Notes under the pieces: model-generated
Told to the model about the DNA's origin: nothing
Seen by the model: only the letters and a program-made list of their open reading frames with translations
Database searches by the model: none
Shown here: positions 1-5,778 of the stretch, in pieces
Numbering within the stretch: position 1 is the first letter of the stretch
Layout of the letters: every line of letters starts with the position of its first letter
Position numbers and translations under genes: made by a program
From: Nitrospinae bacterium CG22_combo_CG10-13_8_21_14_all_47_10
Lineage (GTDB): Bacteria; Nitrospinota; Nitrospinia; Nitrospinales; VA-1
Direction of reading: 5' to 3'
DNA: 7,137 bases
NCBI GenBank assembly: GCA_002786505.1
Contig: PCTK01000040.1
Location: forward strand, 620-7,756

Positions 1-1336
1 GAAAGAATCCAATGTTTCCGCCTTCGTGGCCCTGAAAGGAGTGTCCGTGAACATCCCGGATGTTTACGATACCGACCTTTTTGATTTCACCGGCCCCAAA
101 AAATTTGACAGTTCTACCGGCTACCGATCCCAATCCATGTTGGTAGTTCCAATGCGTAACCACGAAAATGATGTGATTGGGGTATTGCAACTTTTGAATG
201 CTACTAACCCAAAAACCAATCAGGTGATCGCTTTTTCACAGGATTATGAGAATCTCTGTGAATCTTTGGCTTCACAGGCGGCAGTTTCAATCACCAATGC
301 CAAACTCATTTCCGACATGGGGGATTTATTTGAAGCGTTTGTAAAAGTCATGGCTACCGCAATCGATGAAAAGTCCCCTGTTACCGGGGGGCATATCCGG
401 AGAGTGGCCGACCTGACCCTGACCATGGCCGAGGTCATACACACTTTAAAAGAGGGAAAATTCAAGGATAAAGTATTCTCACCGGATCAAATGTATGAAT
501 TGAGAATTGCGGCCTACATGCACGATATCGGGAAAGTTACAACCCCGGTAGAAATTGTTGAAAAAGCCAAAAAGCTCCAAACTATTTTTGACCGCATCCA
601 TTATGTTCGCTTAAGAATGGATTATATCATTCAAAAAATCCTGTTGGAGGGCCAGAACAAAAAAGTAGAATTATTGGAAAAAGGGGCCAATCCGGAACAG
701 ATAAAAGCCTGCGAAAAAGAAATCCTTGACAAGACCAAGGAGATGAAAGAAATACGGGATTTCATTAATAAATGCAACGAGCCTGGAGAATTTCTTGAAG
801 ATGAAACCCTGGAAAGGTTGAAAGAAATATCTAAAAGAACCTACCTGGATGAAGCTGGAGAAGCACAGCCCTTTCTAACCGAAGATGAGTTGCTTAACCT
901 GTCGATCCGCCGGGGAAGTATTACTGAAGCAGAAAGAAAAAAGATGCAGGATCACGCCGCGGTGACATTAAGAATGCTGAAACAAATCCCTTTCACCAAA
1001 AAACTAAAGAATATCCCCAATTTTGCCGGAGCTCATCACGAGTTTCTTAACGGAAAAGGTTACCCCCTTGGCCTGACTGGAGATGAAATCCCATTTGAAG
1101 GGAAATTGATGGCTGTCACCGATATTGCGGAAGCGCTAACGGCATCTGACAGGCCCTATAAAAAAGCCATGCCCCTGGAAACAGTCTACCGAATACTCAG
1201 ATCCATGGCTGAACATGGGGAGCTTGATCCTGACCTGGTAAACTTATTCATTGATAAAGAAGTTTACAAACTTTACCAGGAAAGACACGAAAACGGCGCT
1301 AAGGAGAAAGTCCTGTCCGAAGCTGAGGCAAAATAA
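1..1336 (+). CDS. GAF / HD-GYP domain cyclic-di-GMP phosphodiesterase, 5' end missing
   Basis: The frame is open to the left edge (first whole codon at 2-4), so the protein is N-terminally truncated and the GTG at 26 is an internal valine, not the start. The first ~100 visible residues are the C-terminal half of a GAF sensor domain (NIPDVYD, TGYRSQSMLVVPM, VIGVLQLLNA). The HD-GYP domain follows: His at 392-394, the HD pair at 521-526 (MHDIGK), a later His after ERKKMQD, HHE at 1034-1042, then NGKGYP with GYP at 1058-1066, and the DIAEAL...RPYKKAM segment. All the metal-ligand and GYP positions I can recognise are intact, so c-di-GMP hydrolysis is the expected activity, probably controlled by a ligand on the GAF domain. 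A ~110-residue, charged, probably coiled-coil insertion separates the HD and GYP parts (about 575-914). No DNA-binding domain follows. The substrate is inferred from the family. It stops at TAA 1334-1336, convergent with the next gene. Confidence 0.93.
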   Translation, partial: KESNVSAFVALKGVSVNIPDVYDTDLFDFTGPKKFDSSTGYRSQSMLVVPMRNHENDVIGVLQLLNATNPKTNQVIAFSQDYENLCESLASQAAVSITNAKLISDMGDLFEAFVKVMATAIDEKSPVTGGHIRRVADLTLTMAEVIHTLKEGKFKDKVFSPDQMYELRIAAYMHDIGKVTTPVEIVEKAKKLQTIFDRIHYVRLRMDYIIQKILLEGQNKKVELLEKGANPEQIKACEKEILDKTKEMKEIRDFINKCNEPGEFLEDETLERLKEISKRTYLDEAGEAQPFLTEDELLNLSIRRGSITEAERKKMQDHAAVTLRMLKQIPFTKKLKNIPNFAGAHHEFLNGKGYPLGLTGDEIPFEGKLMAVTDIAEALTASDRPYKKAMPLETVYRILRSMAEHGELDPDLVNLFIDKEVYKLYQERHENGAKEKVLSEAEAK

Positions 1337-1399
1337 CAGCTCTTCTTCCTGCTCTCCCCTGAATCCGTGCCACTTTAATCCCGCATATTCGAAATCACA

Positions 1400-1645
1400 T
1401 CATTTACCTTTGGGCTTATAAGGCCCTGTACGTAAATAATTATCATTCATTTTCATATGCTCATCAATTATTTGGGGAGCATCCTGCTTTTCACTATCAG
1501 GGTGACCTTCTTCAAATTTTTTTGATAGAAGATTTTTAGTTTTATCTGATAGGATTACAGACCTGTGCTTTCGGGCTTGGGTCTTTTTTTTTCCAAATGT
1601 TTTTTGATATCTTTTTTTGTCCTCATGGGACATATTCAGTATCAT
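1400..1645 (-). CDS. Small lysine-rich hypothetical protein (81 aa)
   Basis: I do not recognise a family. The start is ATG 1645-1643, preceded by AAGAGG about 4 nt upstream, a good ribosome-binding site. The next in-frame ATG (codon 5) has no such site, so the first is preferred. The product has 16 Lys and 4 Arg. The N-terminal half is strongly basic (KKKTQARKH), the middle is more acidic and the tail is GPYKPKGK. There is no signal peptide, membrane segment or cysteine. Its composition would fit a nucleic-acid- or ribosome-associated small protein, or a disordered protein, but that is only a guess. It is convergent with the HD-GYP gene (63 nt apart) and divergent from mgtE (93 nt apart), so it is its own transcription unit. 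Without it, 1337-1738 would be an unusually long gap for this window, which, with the ribosome-binding site, is the main argument that it is real. Confidence 0.55.
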   Translation of the reverse strand: MILNMSHEDKKRYQKTFGKKKTQARKHRSVILSDKTKNLLSKKFEEGHPDSEKQDAPQIIDEHMKMNDNYLRTGPYKPKGK

Positions 1646-1654
1646 GTTGCCTCT

Positions 1655-1684
1655 TTGAAAGTTAGCGTTTCAGAATAGTAAAAT
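1655..1684 (+). promoter_or_regulatory. Candidate sigma-70 promoter for mgtE
   Basis: TTGAAA (1655-1660, 5 of 6 to the -35 consensus) is followed after 18 nt by TAAAAT (1679-1684, 5 of 6 to the -10 consensus). Transcription would start near 1691, giving a leader of about 48 nt before the mgtE ATG. That is too short to hold an M-box Mg2+ riboswitch. The -35 box overlaps the ribosome-binding site of the divergent small gene. The assignment rests on motif match only. Confidence 0.45.
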
Positions 1685-1738
1685 CTATCCAACCGTGCCC
1701 AGAGTACGACAATTTCAATTAATTTTATAATTATTTTT

Positions 1739-3091
1739 ATGCCCATCGAAAAAATAAAGGAAGCGTTCAAAGAATCGACTATTGAGGAGCCTTCTTTACC
1801 CGCCCTCATTGCCAGCCTGGATCATTTTGATGTTGCCCGGCGGCTTCATGAGTTAAATCGAGACCAGAAAGTACAGGTTTTTCATCTTCTCGAAAATGAT
1901 AAAAAACGGCAAGAGCTCCTGTATGAAACCGATTTAGATAGCCGCCTTGAAATCCAGAAATCCCTTGATCAGGATTATTTAGCGGCTCTCCTGGATGATA
2001 TGCCGGAAGACGAAGCTACCGACATTATTCAAGAGCTTCCCGATGAGATTCAGGAAGAACTCCTTAGCAAAATGGAGACTCGGGACGCTCAGGTCATTAA
2101 AGACCTGATCCACTATGAAGAAGAAACCGCTGGCGGTTTGATGAACCCGGATTTCAATAAATTCCGCATTGACGATAGAGCGGGAGACATCTTTACGGAA
2201 ATAAGGAGAGATTCTAAAAAAGAAACCATTCCTTATTTTTATGTGGTCAATGAAAGAGATCAGTTAATGGGCTTTTTTAAATTGAGGGATTTGCTGAACG
2301 TTCAGACCTCAGCCATTGCAAAAGAATTTATCCGTCCTGAAACCCCAAAAGTTAACCTTGAAGACCCTTGTGAAAAGGTCGCCCAAATTATGGGTCAGGA
2401 ACACCTGAGCAGTTTACCTGTTGTGAACAAGGACAATGTGATCATGGGAATCATCACTTTCGATGACGTCATTCGGGCCATGCAAGACAGTGCCAGTGAA
2501 GATATATACACCATGGTAGGAACCGCCACGATAGACCCCTTCGCAAAAAAAATAAGGCACAAAATTATCGCCCGGGCACCCTGGCTGTTTACAACTTTTG
2601 TTGGTGGACTACTCAGTGCATGGATACTCGGGTTGTACCAGACAACCCTTGCCGAGTTTGCCGCTGTCATATTTTTCATTCCCTTTGTGATTGGATTGGC
2701 GGGCAATGTGGGAATTCAGGGTGCTACGGTCATCGTAAGAGGTTTGGCAACGGGAGACATACAAAAAGAGAACCTTAGTCCAGTGGTAAAAAGTGAACTC
2801 TCGGTTGGAATATTAAATGGCTTGATATTTGGATTAATGTGCGGAGGCCTTGTTTATTTAGTTTCAGAGCCCCTTTTACATACTAACCCCGTACTGGGTT
2901 TGGTGGTTGGACTGGGAATTATTCTCGCTGTTTCTGTCGCATCGTTGATGGGTTCGCTAACTCCGATTCTCCTTATTAACCTGGATATTGATCCTGCCAT
3001 AAGCACCGGCCCAATGATAACCGTCATCAATGATATTCTTGGCTTGGCCATTTATCTTACAACAGCAACCTATTTCTTCACAATGCTCTAA
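1739..3091 (+). CDS. mgtE: Magnesium transporter MgtE
   Basis: This is a complete 450-residue protein, the usual MgtE length. MgtE is a dimeric inner-membrane Mg2+ channel whose cytoplasmic part closes the pore when Mg2+ is high. Residues ~20-130 form the alpha-helical N domain, rich in Asp and Glu (DDMPEDEATDIIQELPDE), ending in ETAGGLM (129-135). Two CBS domains follow (~137-195 and ~200-255). Five membrane helices occupy ~283-450. The pore signature GNVGIQGATVIVRGLATGD starts at 322, and the final helix region has DIDPAISTGP and NDILG. Asp432 in NDILG sits at the position of the known pore Asp of the Thermus protein (from memory). ATG 1739 is the only normal start before an upstream in-frame stop at 1679-1681, but no Shine-Dalgarno motif precedes it, only an AT-rich run. 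It ends 6 nt from the convergent lipoyl-like gene. Co2+ transport is also known for some relatives. Confidence 0.96.
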   Translation: MPIEKIKEAFKESTIEEPSLPALIASLDHFDVARRLHELNRDQKVQVFHLLENDKKRQELLYETDLDSRLEIQKSLDQDYLAALLDDMPEDEATDIIQELPDEIQEELLSKMETRDAQVIKDLIHYEEETAGGLMNPDFNKFRIDDRAGDIFTEIRRDSKKETIPYFYVVNERDQLMGFFKLRDLLNVQTSAIAKEFIRPETPKVNLEDPCEKVAQIMGQEHLSSLPVVNKDNVIMGIITFDDVIRAMQDSASEDIYTMVGTATIDPFAKKIRHKIIARAPWLFTTFVGGLLSAWILGLYQTTLAEFAAVIFFIPFVIGLAGNVGIQGATVIVRGLATGDIQKENLSPVVKSELSVGILNGLIFGLMCGGLVYLVSEPLLHTNPVLGLVVGLGIILAVSVASLMGSLTPILLINLDIDPAISTGPMITVINDILGLAIYLTTATYFFTML

Positions 3092-3097
3092 AACTGA

Positions 3098-3343
3098 TTA
3101 CGCCTTATTTACCAGTTCCACTTCGATTAAGGCAGTATCCACTTCAACATAATCCCCTTCCATTACATAAAATTCTTTCACAATTCCTTCCACCTCGGAT
3201 AACAAGGTAAAATACCCTTCAGAAATTATTTCAGCCACGGGGGTACCCGGTGCCACTTTATCCCCTTTTCGGACCAGGTACTTATCCACCTTACCTGAAG
3301 TCATGGTGTTATACATGGCCGCCATGACAATATATTCCTCCAT
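3098..3343 (-). CDS. Stand-alone lipoyl/biotinyl-like domain protein lacking the modifiable lysine
   Basis: The 81-residue product is a single biotinyl/lipoyl fold. The N-terminal half AAMYNTMTSGKVDKYLV followed by RKGDKV copies the P-x-L-x-x-TMTEGxIxKWLxKEGDxV pattern of 2-oxoacid dehydrogenase E2 lipoyl domains. The second half (EGIVKEF, VMEGDYVEVDTALIEVE) is the matching pseudo-symmetric hammerhead half. At the hairpin where E2 proteins have ETDKA, this protein has IISEGYF: Gly43 replaces the lipoylated lysine, and no lysine lies within the turn (nearest are Lys29 and Lys56). It therefore probably cannot carry lipoate or biotin. I chose ATG 3343-3341 because GGGAGGA ends about 6-7 nt upstream; an in-frame GTG at 3358 lies upstream but overlaps that site. 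No dehydrogenase or carboxylase genes are nearby. Possible roles are a structural or docking domain, or a fragment with a changed ligand. The fold call is firm; the function is unknown. Confidence 0.8.
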   Translation of the reverse strand: MEEYIVMAAMYNTMTSGKVDKYLVRKGDKVAPGTPVAEIISEGYFTLLSEVEGIVKEFYVMEGDYVEVDTALIEVELVNKA

Positions 3344-3350
3344 AAAACTT

Positions 3351-3357
3351 CCTCCCA
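3351..3357 (-). promoter_or_regulatory. Shine-Dalgarno site deciding the lipoyl-like gene start
   Basis: On the minus strand GGGAGGA lies directly before AGTTTT and the ATG at 3343. This strong site with normal spacing favours that ATG over the in-frame GTG at 3358-3356, which overlaps the site itself. Confidence 0.7.
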
Positions 3358-3385
3358 CTCAGAGATGGCCACACCAAAAATTAAT

Positions 3386-3413
3386 TTAATACCAGAACTT
3401 AAAACGTTATAAT
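3386..3413 (+). promoter_or_regulatory. Candidate sigma-70 promoter for the 72-aa gene
   Basis: A perfect -10 box TATAAT (3408-3413) is preceded at 16 nt by TTAATA (3386-3391, 4 of 6 to the -35 consensus). Transcription would begin near 3420, giving a leader of roughly 20 nt before the ATG at 3441. The region is AT-rich, so chance matches are possible. Confidence 0.4.
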
Positions 3414-3440
3414 AATGAAAACTTTAACCCACCCCTAATT

Positions 3441-3659
3441 ATGAAATTAAGAACAGGCGACAATCTTTATGAGCCGCTTTCCAGAAATACCGGAGAGATC
3501 ACTTCCATCATCGAGCACCCAGAGGGAAAAATAGTCAAGGTCCGTTGGCGGATACCTGGAGAACTACCTCATGATACGGAACTGTTCTACAAAAAAGTCC
3601 AGAGGTGCGTTCGAGACGGATACTACGAACACACCCCAAAACAGGATTCGCCAAAGTAG
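3441..3659 (+). CDS. Small hypothetical protein, possible SH3-like barrel (72 aa)
   Basis: I do not recognise a named family. The 72-residue product is soluble, with no signal peptide or membrane segment. The run GEITSIIEHPEGKIVKVRW, then IPGELPHDTELF, then VQRCVRDGYYEH alternates short hydrophobic strands with turns. This resembles a small SH3-like or KOW-like beta barrel (inference from pattern only). It has one Cys, and the tail TPKQDSPK looks disordered. ATG 3441 is the first ATG in the frame, but no Shine-Dalgarno motif precedes it; the upstream bases are pyrimidine- and AT-rich. A perfect TATAAT lies 28 nt before it. It is flanked by minus-strand genes on both sides and stops only 3 nt from the stop of the convergent monooxygenase gene. 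That tight packing, and the codon-like character of the ORF, support it as a real gene transcribed alone. Confidence 0.65.
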   Translation: MKLRTGDNLYEPLSRNTGEITSIIEHPEGKIVKVRWRIPGELPHDTELFYKKVQRCVRDGYYEHTPKQDSPK

Positions 3660-3662
3660 ATA

Positions 3663-3947
3663 TTAATGTTTGTAGACGGTATGTGACGGGCGGCCCGCAA
3701 GGATATTTTCCTTACCCCAATTAACCACATTTCTAAATTTATCTGACTGCATAAATTCATTAAACGCTTCTTCAGAGTTCCATTCTGAAACAATCAAATA
3801 AGACTGGGCATCATTCACGTCCTTATACAAAAAGGATTTCGAGTGCCCCTCCATCTCATTCATCACTTTTATTACGGCATCAAAAGCATCTTCGAAAATT
3901 TTTTCTTTGCCAGGTATCATTTTATAATTCATTCCGATCGTAACCAC
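3663..3947 (-). CDS. ABM-fold (antibiotic biosynthesis monooxygenase-like) protein
   Basis: The 94-residue product matches the small ABM / dimeric alpha-beta barrel fold: an N-terminal strand (MVTIGMNYKMIPGKE), a helix with VIKVMNEMEGHSKSFLY, a strand SYLIVSEWNSEEAFNEF and a closing FRNVVNWGKE region. Trp56 and Trp77 sit in the strand and helix positions usual in this group. Members include cofactor-free quinol monooxygenases (YgiN type) and heme-degrading HmoA/IsdG types. The sequence does not let me choose between them. The start is GTG 3947-3945, because AAAGGAG stands about 6 nt upstream; the in-frame ATG five codons later has no such site. It lies 37 nt downstream of the radical SAM gene on the same strand and is likely the last gene of that transcription unit. 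It is cytoplasmic. Confidence 0.8.
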   Translation of the reverse strand: MVTIGMNYKMIPGKEKIFEDAFDAVIKVMNEMEGHSKSFLYKDVNDAQSYLIVSEWNSEEAFNEFMQSDKFRNVVNWGKENILAGRPSHTVYKH

Positions 3948-3984
3948 GTCTTTCTCCTTTGTGAATAACTAATTATGAAATTCC

Positions 3985-4995
3985 TCAGGCAACAAGTTCC
4001 AGATGATCAGCAGACTGTTGCAGTTTAATCGAATCCAGGCCAAAAATACTTTTAATGACGGAAAGATTCTCCTTTTTATGTCCCAAGTAAACAGACACTT
4101 TCCTGGATGGTACCTTGAAAACAACCGATAAAGGGACCTGTTTCAATCCCCGGATCATAGTTATCATTTGGTCCCTGGCTATACGACTATCCACCAAATA
4201 GCGAAATGCAGGGTGAAAAGGACCATCTACATAATTCTCCAGTAAGGATTGATCAGGGTGCAAACCAACCCTTATAACCGGGATACCGGCTTTTTCAAAT
4301 TGAACAACAGCTAACTTGACGGCTTCCAGCATTCTTTCCATGTTCCAGGGGGCATAAGTTCCCTCCTGATACATATTGAAAAGTCCCGTATTTTTTATAA
4401 CTAAAGTGGGGTAAATTCTGACAAAATCCGGTGTAAGCCTTATCACATCTTCAACCGATTTTTGAAATTTCTGTTCACTGTCTCCGGGAAGGCCGGGCAT
4501 TAATTGCAAACCCAAACGAAATCCCCGCTCCCTGATCTTACTGACAGCAGACTGAATCACGCTAAATGGACATTCACGCCCTGCTAATTTTAAGACCTCA
4601 TCATCTGTCGATTGGATCCCCAACTCAACCGTTTGAACATGATATCCAGCTAACAGAGAAAGGTTGGCAGTGTCGATGAACAGGGCATGCGTAGAAACCC
4701 GGATGGACTGGATTTCTCCTGACAAAATCCATGGCTGAACCGCGGACAATAAATATTTCTGCCGGTCCAGGGGAATTCCCGTAAAACTTCCACCAAAAAA
4801 AGCCAGCTCCCTTTTTTCCGGGAGGTTGTTCCAGTCTATATCAGTTAAATGAGTACGAAGGATTTCTTTTACCATCTTCCTGTCCGTCCTCTTTTCTGTC
4901 CCCGTTATTTTTGCCTGATTACAAAACGAGCACCGGTAAGGACAACCCTCATGCGACACAAAAACTGGAATGATCAAGTGCTTTTTCTTTTTCAC
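3985..4995 (-). CDS. Radical SAM protein, Elp3-like (COG1243 type)
   Basis: This 336-residue protein binds a [4Fe-4S] cluster through CPYRCSFC (Cys18, Cys22, Cys25, the CxxxCxxC motif) and would cleave S-adenosylmethionine to a radical. FFGGSFTG (66-73) is the family glycine-rich motif. VELGIQSTDDEVLKLAGR (123-140) and GLQLMPGLPGD (162-172) are typical of the Elp3 / coproporphyrinogen-oxidase-like superfamily. The usual STRPD motif is STHAL here (101-105). There is no C-terminal acetyltransferase domain as in true Elp3. The C-terminal ~100 residues are less conserved. From memory, related proteins lie next to rnc and smc in clostridia, and here rnc is about 1.3 kb upstream on the same strand. 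A role in RNA modification is plausible but not shown. The start is GTG 4995-4993; a TGA two codons upstream excludes a longer form and later starts would cut near the cluster motif. The ribosome-binding site is weak. Confidence 0.85.
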   Translation of the reverse strand: MKKKKHLIIPVFVSHEGCPYRCSFCNQAKITGTEKRTDRKMVKEILRTHLTDIDWNNLPEKRELAFFGGSFTGIPLDRQKYLLSAVQPWILSGEIQSIRVSTHALFIDTANLSLLAGYHVQTVELGIQSTDDEVLKLAGRECPFSVIQSAVSKIRERGFRLGLQLMPGLPGDSEQKFQKSVEDVIRLTPDFVRIYPTLVIKNTGLFNMYQEGTYAPWNMERMLEAVKLAVVQFEKAGIPVIRVGLHPDQSLLENYVDGPFHPAFRYLVDSRIARDQMITMIRGLKQVPLSVVFKVPSRKVSVYLGHKKENLSVIKSIFGLDSIKLQQSADHLELVA

Positions 4996-5023
4996 AATTC
5001 AGGAATTAAGTAAGCGGAAGAAT

Positions 5024-5224
5024 TTAAAACAAGCCAGACAAATAATCAAGAAACTGGTTAAATGACCTCCAGATGCCAATTAACACAAGGACCAGGAAAA
5101 AACAGCCCAATGCCACACTGAATCCAAAAGCAATTTTGGAGGCAATGGTTTCCGGCTCAAAGCGCGGAGGTTCTTTATCCTGGGGAATAGGATCCCTTTC
5201 ATAAGGTAATCTATTATTGACCAT
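5024..5224 (-). CDS. Small single-pass membrane protein (66 aa), unknown function
   Basis: I recognise no family. Residues 1-29 are polar and proline-rich (RDPIPQDKEPPRFEPE). Residues ~31-52 form one strong transmembrane helix (IAFGFSVALG then CFFLVLVLIGIW), and a short tail RSFNQFLDYLSGLF follows. There is no cleavage site suggesting secretion. ATG 5224-5222 lies 18 nt after the stop of the cNMP-binding gene and in the same frame as it. No Shine-Dalgarno motif precedes this ATG (the upstream bases are CCTCTC), so translation probably depends on coupling to the upstream gene. The radical SAM gene follows after 28 nt. The close spacing, single strong helix and lack of a competing ORF of better quality support it as real. 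It may anchor or regulate a neighbour's product, which is an inference. Confidence 0.65.
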   Translation of the reverse strand: MVNNRLPYERDPIPQDKEPPRFEPETIASKIAFGFSVALGCFFLVLVLIGIWRSFNQFLDYLSGLF

Positions 5225-5242
5225 GAGAGGTTCAATACCAGT

Positions 5243-5716
5243 TTAAAGGCGACGATACATTTTTTCAAATTCGAGTTTGAAAGTTACCATGGCCGAATTC
5301 ATTTCATCCAGTCTTTTAATAAGTATCCTTAAAAGATGATCCTTAAATTTATTCAGGATGGACGGGTCCAGGGTTTTTAACAAGTAGCCATCTATTTTCA
5401 GGACGGTCACCTTGGTTTTAGCAATCACATTGGTGGACCTGGTTTTCCCTGTAATCAAGGGAACTTCTCCAAACAGTGCGCCAGCTTTTAATGTATTGAG
5501 TTCGGCATCCGGCACCTCATTTTTGGTGATCGCCAAGACTCCTTTTAACAAAACAAAAACGGTGGAGTCTTTATCTCCCTGGTGAATTATGTAATCACCT
5601 TTTTTATATTCGATAATATGACTGTCCAGATTCGCTAATGTCTTTTTTTCCCCTGCGGTGAAGGGTTTGAAAAAAGGAATTTCTTTTATTAATTTTAACG
5701 CTTCCTGTTCTCGCAT
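5243..5716 (-). CDS. Cyclic nucleotide-binding domain protein without DNA-binding domain
   Basis: The 157-residue product is almost only a CRP-type cNMP-binding beta-roll (about residues 12-130). KKGDYIIHQGDKDSTVFVLL (38-57) is the first conserved block. The phosphate-binding cassette is LFGEVPLITGKTRST, with Glu84 and Arg93 at the places that contact the ribose and phosphate in cAMP-binding members, so nucleotide binding is possible. After the fold there is one long helix (IKRLDEMNSAMVTFKLEFEK) and no helix-turn-helix, so it is not a CRP/FNR regulator. It more likely acts as a sensor or partner subunit. ATG 5716-5714 has AGGA about 7 nt upstream. The pentapeptide-repeat gene lies 62 nt upstream, and the small membrane protein starts 18 nt downstream in the same frame. 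Whether it binds cAMP, cGMP or another ligand cannot be told. Confidence 0.88.
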   Translation of the reverse strand: MREQEALKLIKEIPFFKPFTAGEKKTLANLDSHIIEYKKGDYIIHQGDKDSTVFVLLKGVLAITKNEVPDAELNTLKAGALFGEVPLITGKTRSTNVIAKTKVTVLKIDGYLLKTLDPSILNKFKDHLLRILIKRLDEMNSAMVTFKLEFEKMYRRL

Positions 5717-5754
5717 CGCCGTTTCCTGAAAAATTTTATTAATTGAAACTGATC

Positions 5755-5774
5755 TGTGAGAATTTTATCTCATA
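5755..5774. repeat. Short inverted repeat upstream of the cNMP-binding gene
   Basis: TGAGA (5757-5761) and TCTCA (5768-5772) form a perfect 5-bp inverted repeat around a 6-nt AT centre, extended to 7 bp at 5755-5774 if one G-T pair is allowed. It lies between the pentapeptide-repeat gene stop and the next gene start, about 40-60 nt before that start. No T-run follows on either strand, so it is not an intrinsic terminator. It could be a protein-binding site, though chance is not excluded. Confidence 0.3.
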
Positions 5775-5778
5775 AGTC

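Noticed and set aside
26..28. GTG as the start codon of the GAF/HD-GYP protein
   Set aside because: The frame stays open to the window edge and the residues before and after it read as a continuous GAF domain, so the gene begins outside the window.
1685..1738. M-box Mg2+ riboswitch before mgtE
   Set aside because: The whole gap is too short and shows none of the expected long paired structure.
3415..3438. Seven-codon ORF (MKTLTHP) just before the 72-aa gene, as a leader peptide
   Set aside because: It has no ribosome-binding site, no run of regulatory codons and no attenuator-like hairpin; the candidate transcription start would fall inside it.
5080..5268. 62-codon minus-strand ORF overlapping the cNMP-binding and small membrane genes
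   Set aside because: It overlaps both genes in another frame; the membrane-protein frame has a coherent transmembrane helix and better spacing.
5606..5619. 14-bp repeat ATATTCGATAATAT shared with 6185-6198
   Set aside because: One copy is inside coding sequence; in AT-rich DNA of this length such a match can arise by chance.
5733..5762. Minus-strand TTCTCA-18-TAAAAT as a promoter for the cNMP-binding gene
   Set aside because: The start of transcription would fall inside the Shine-Dalgarno site, and the -35 match is only 4 of 6.
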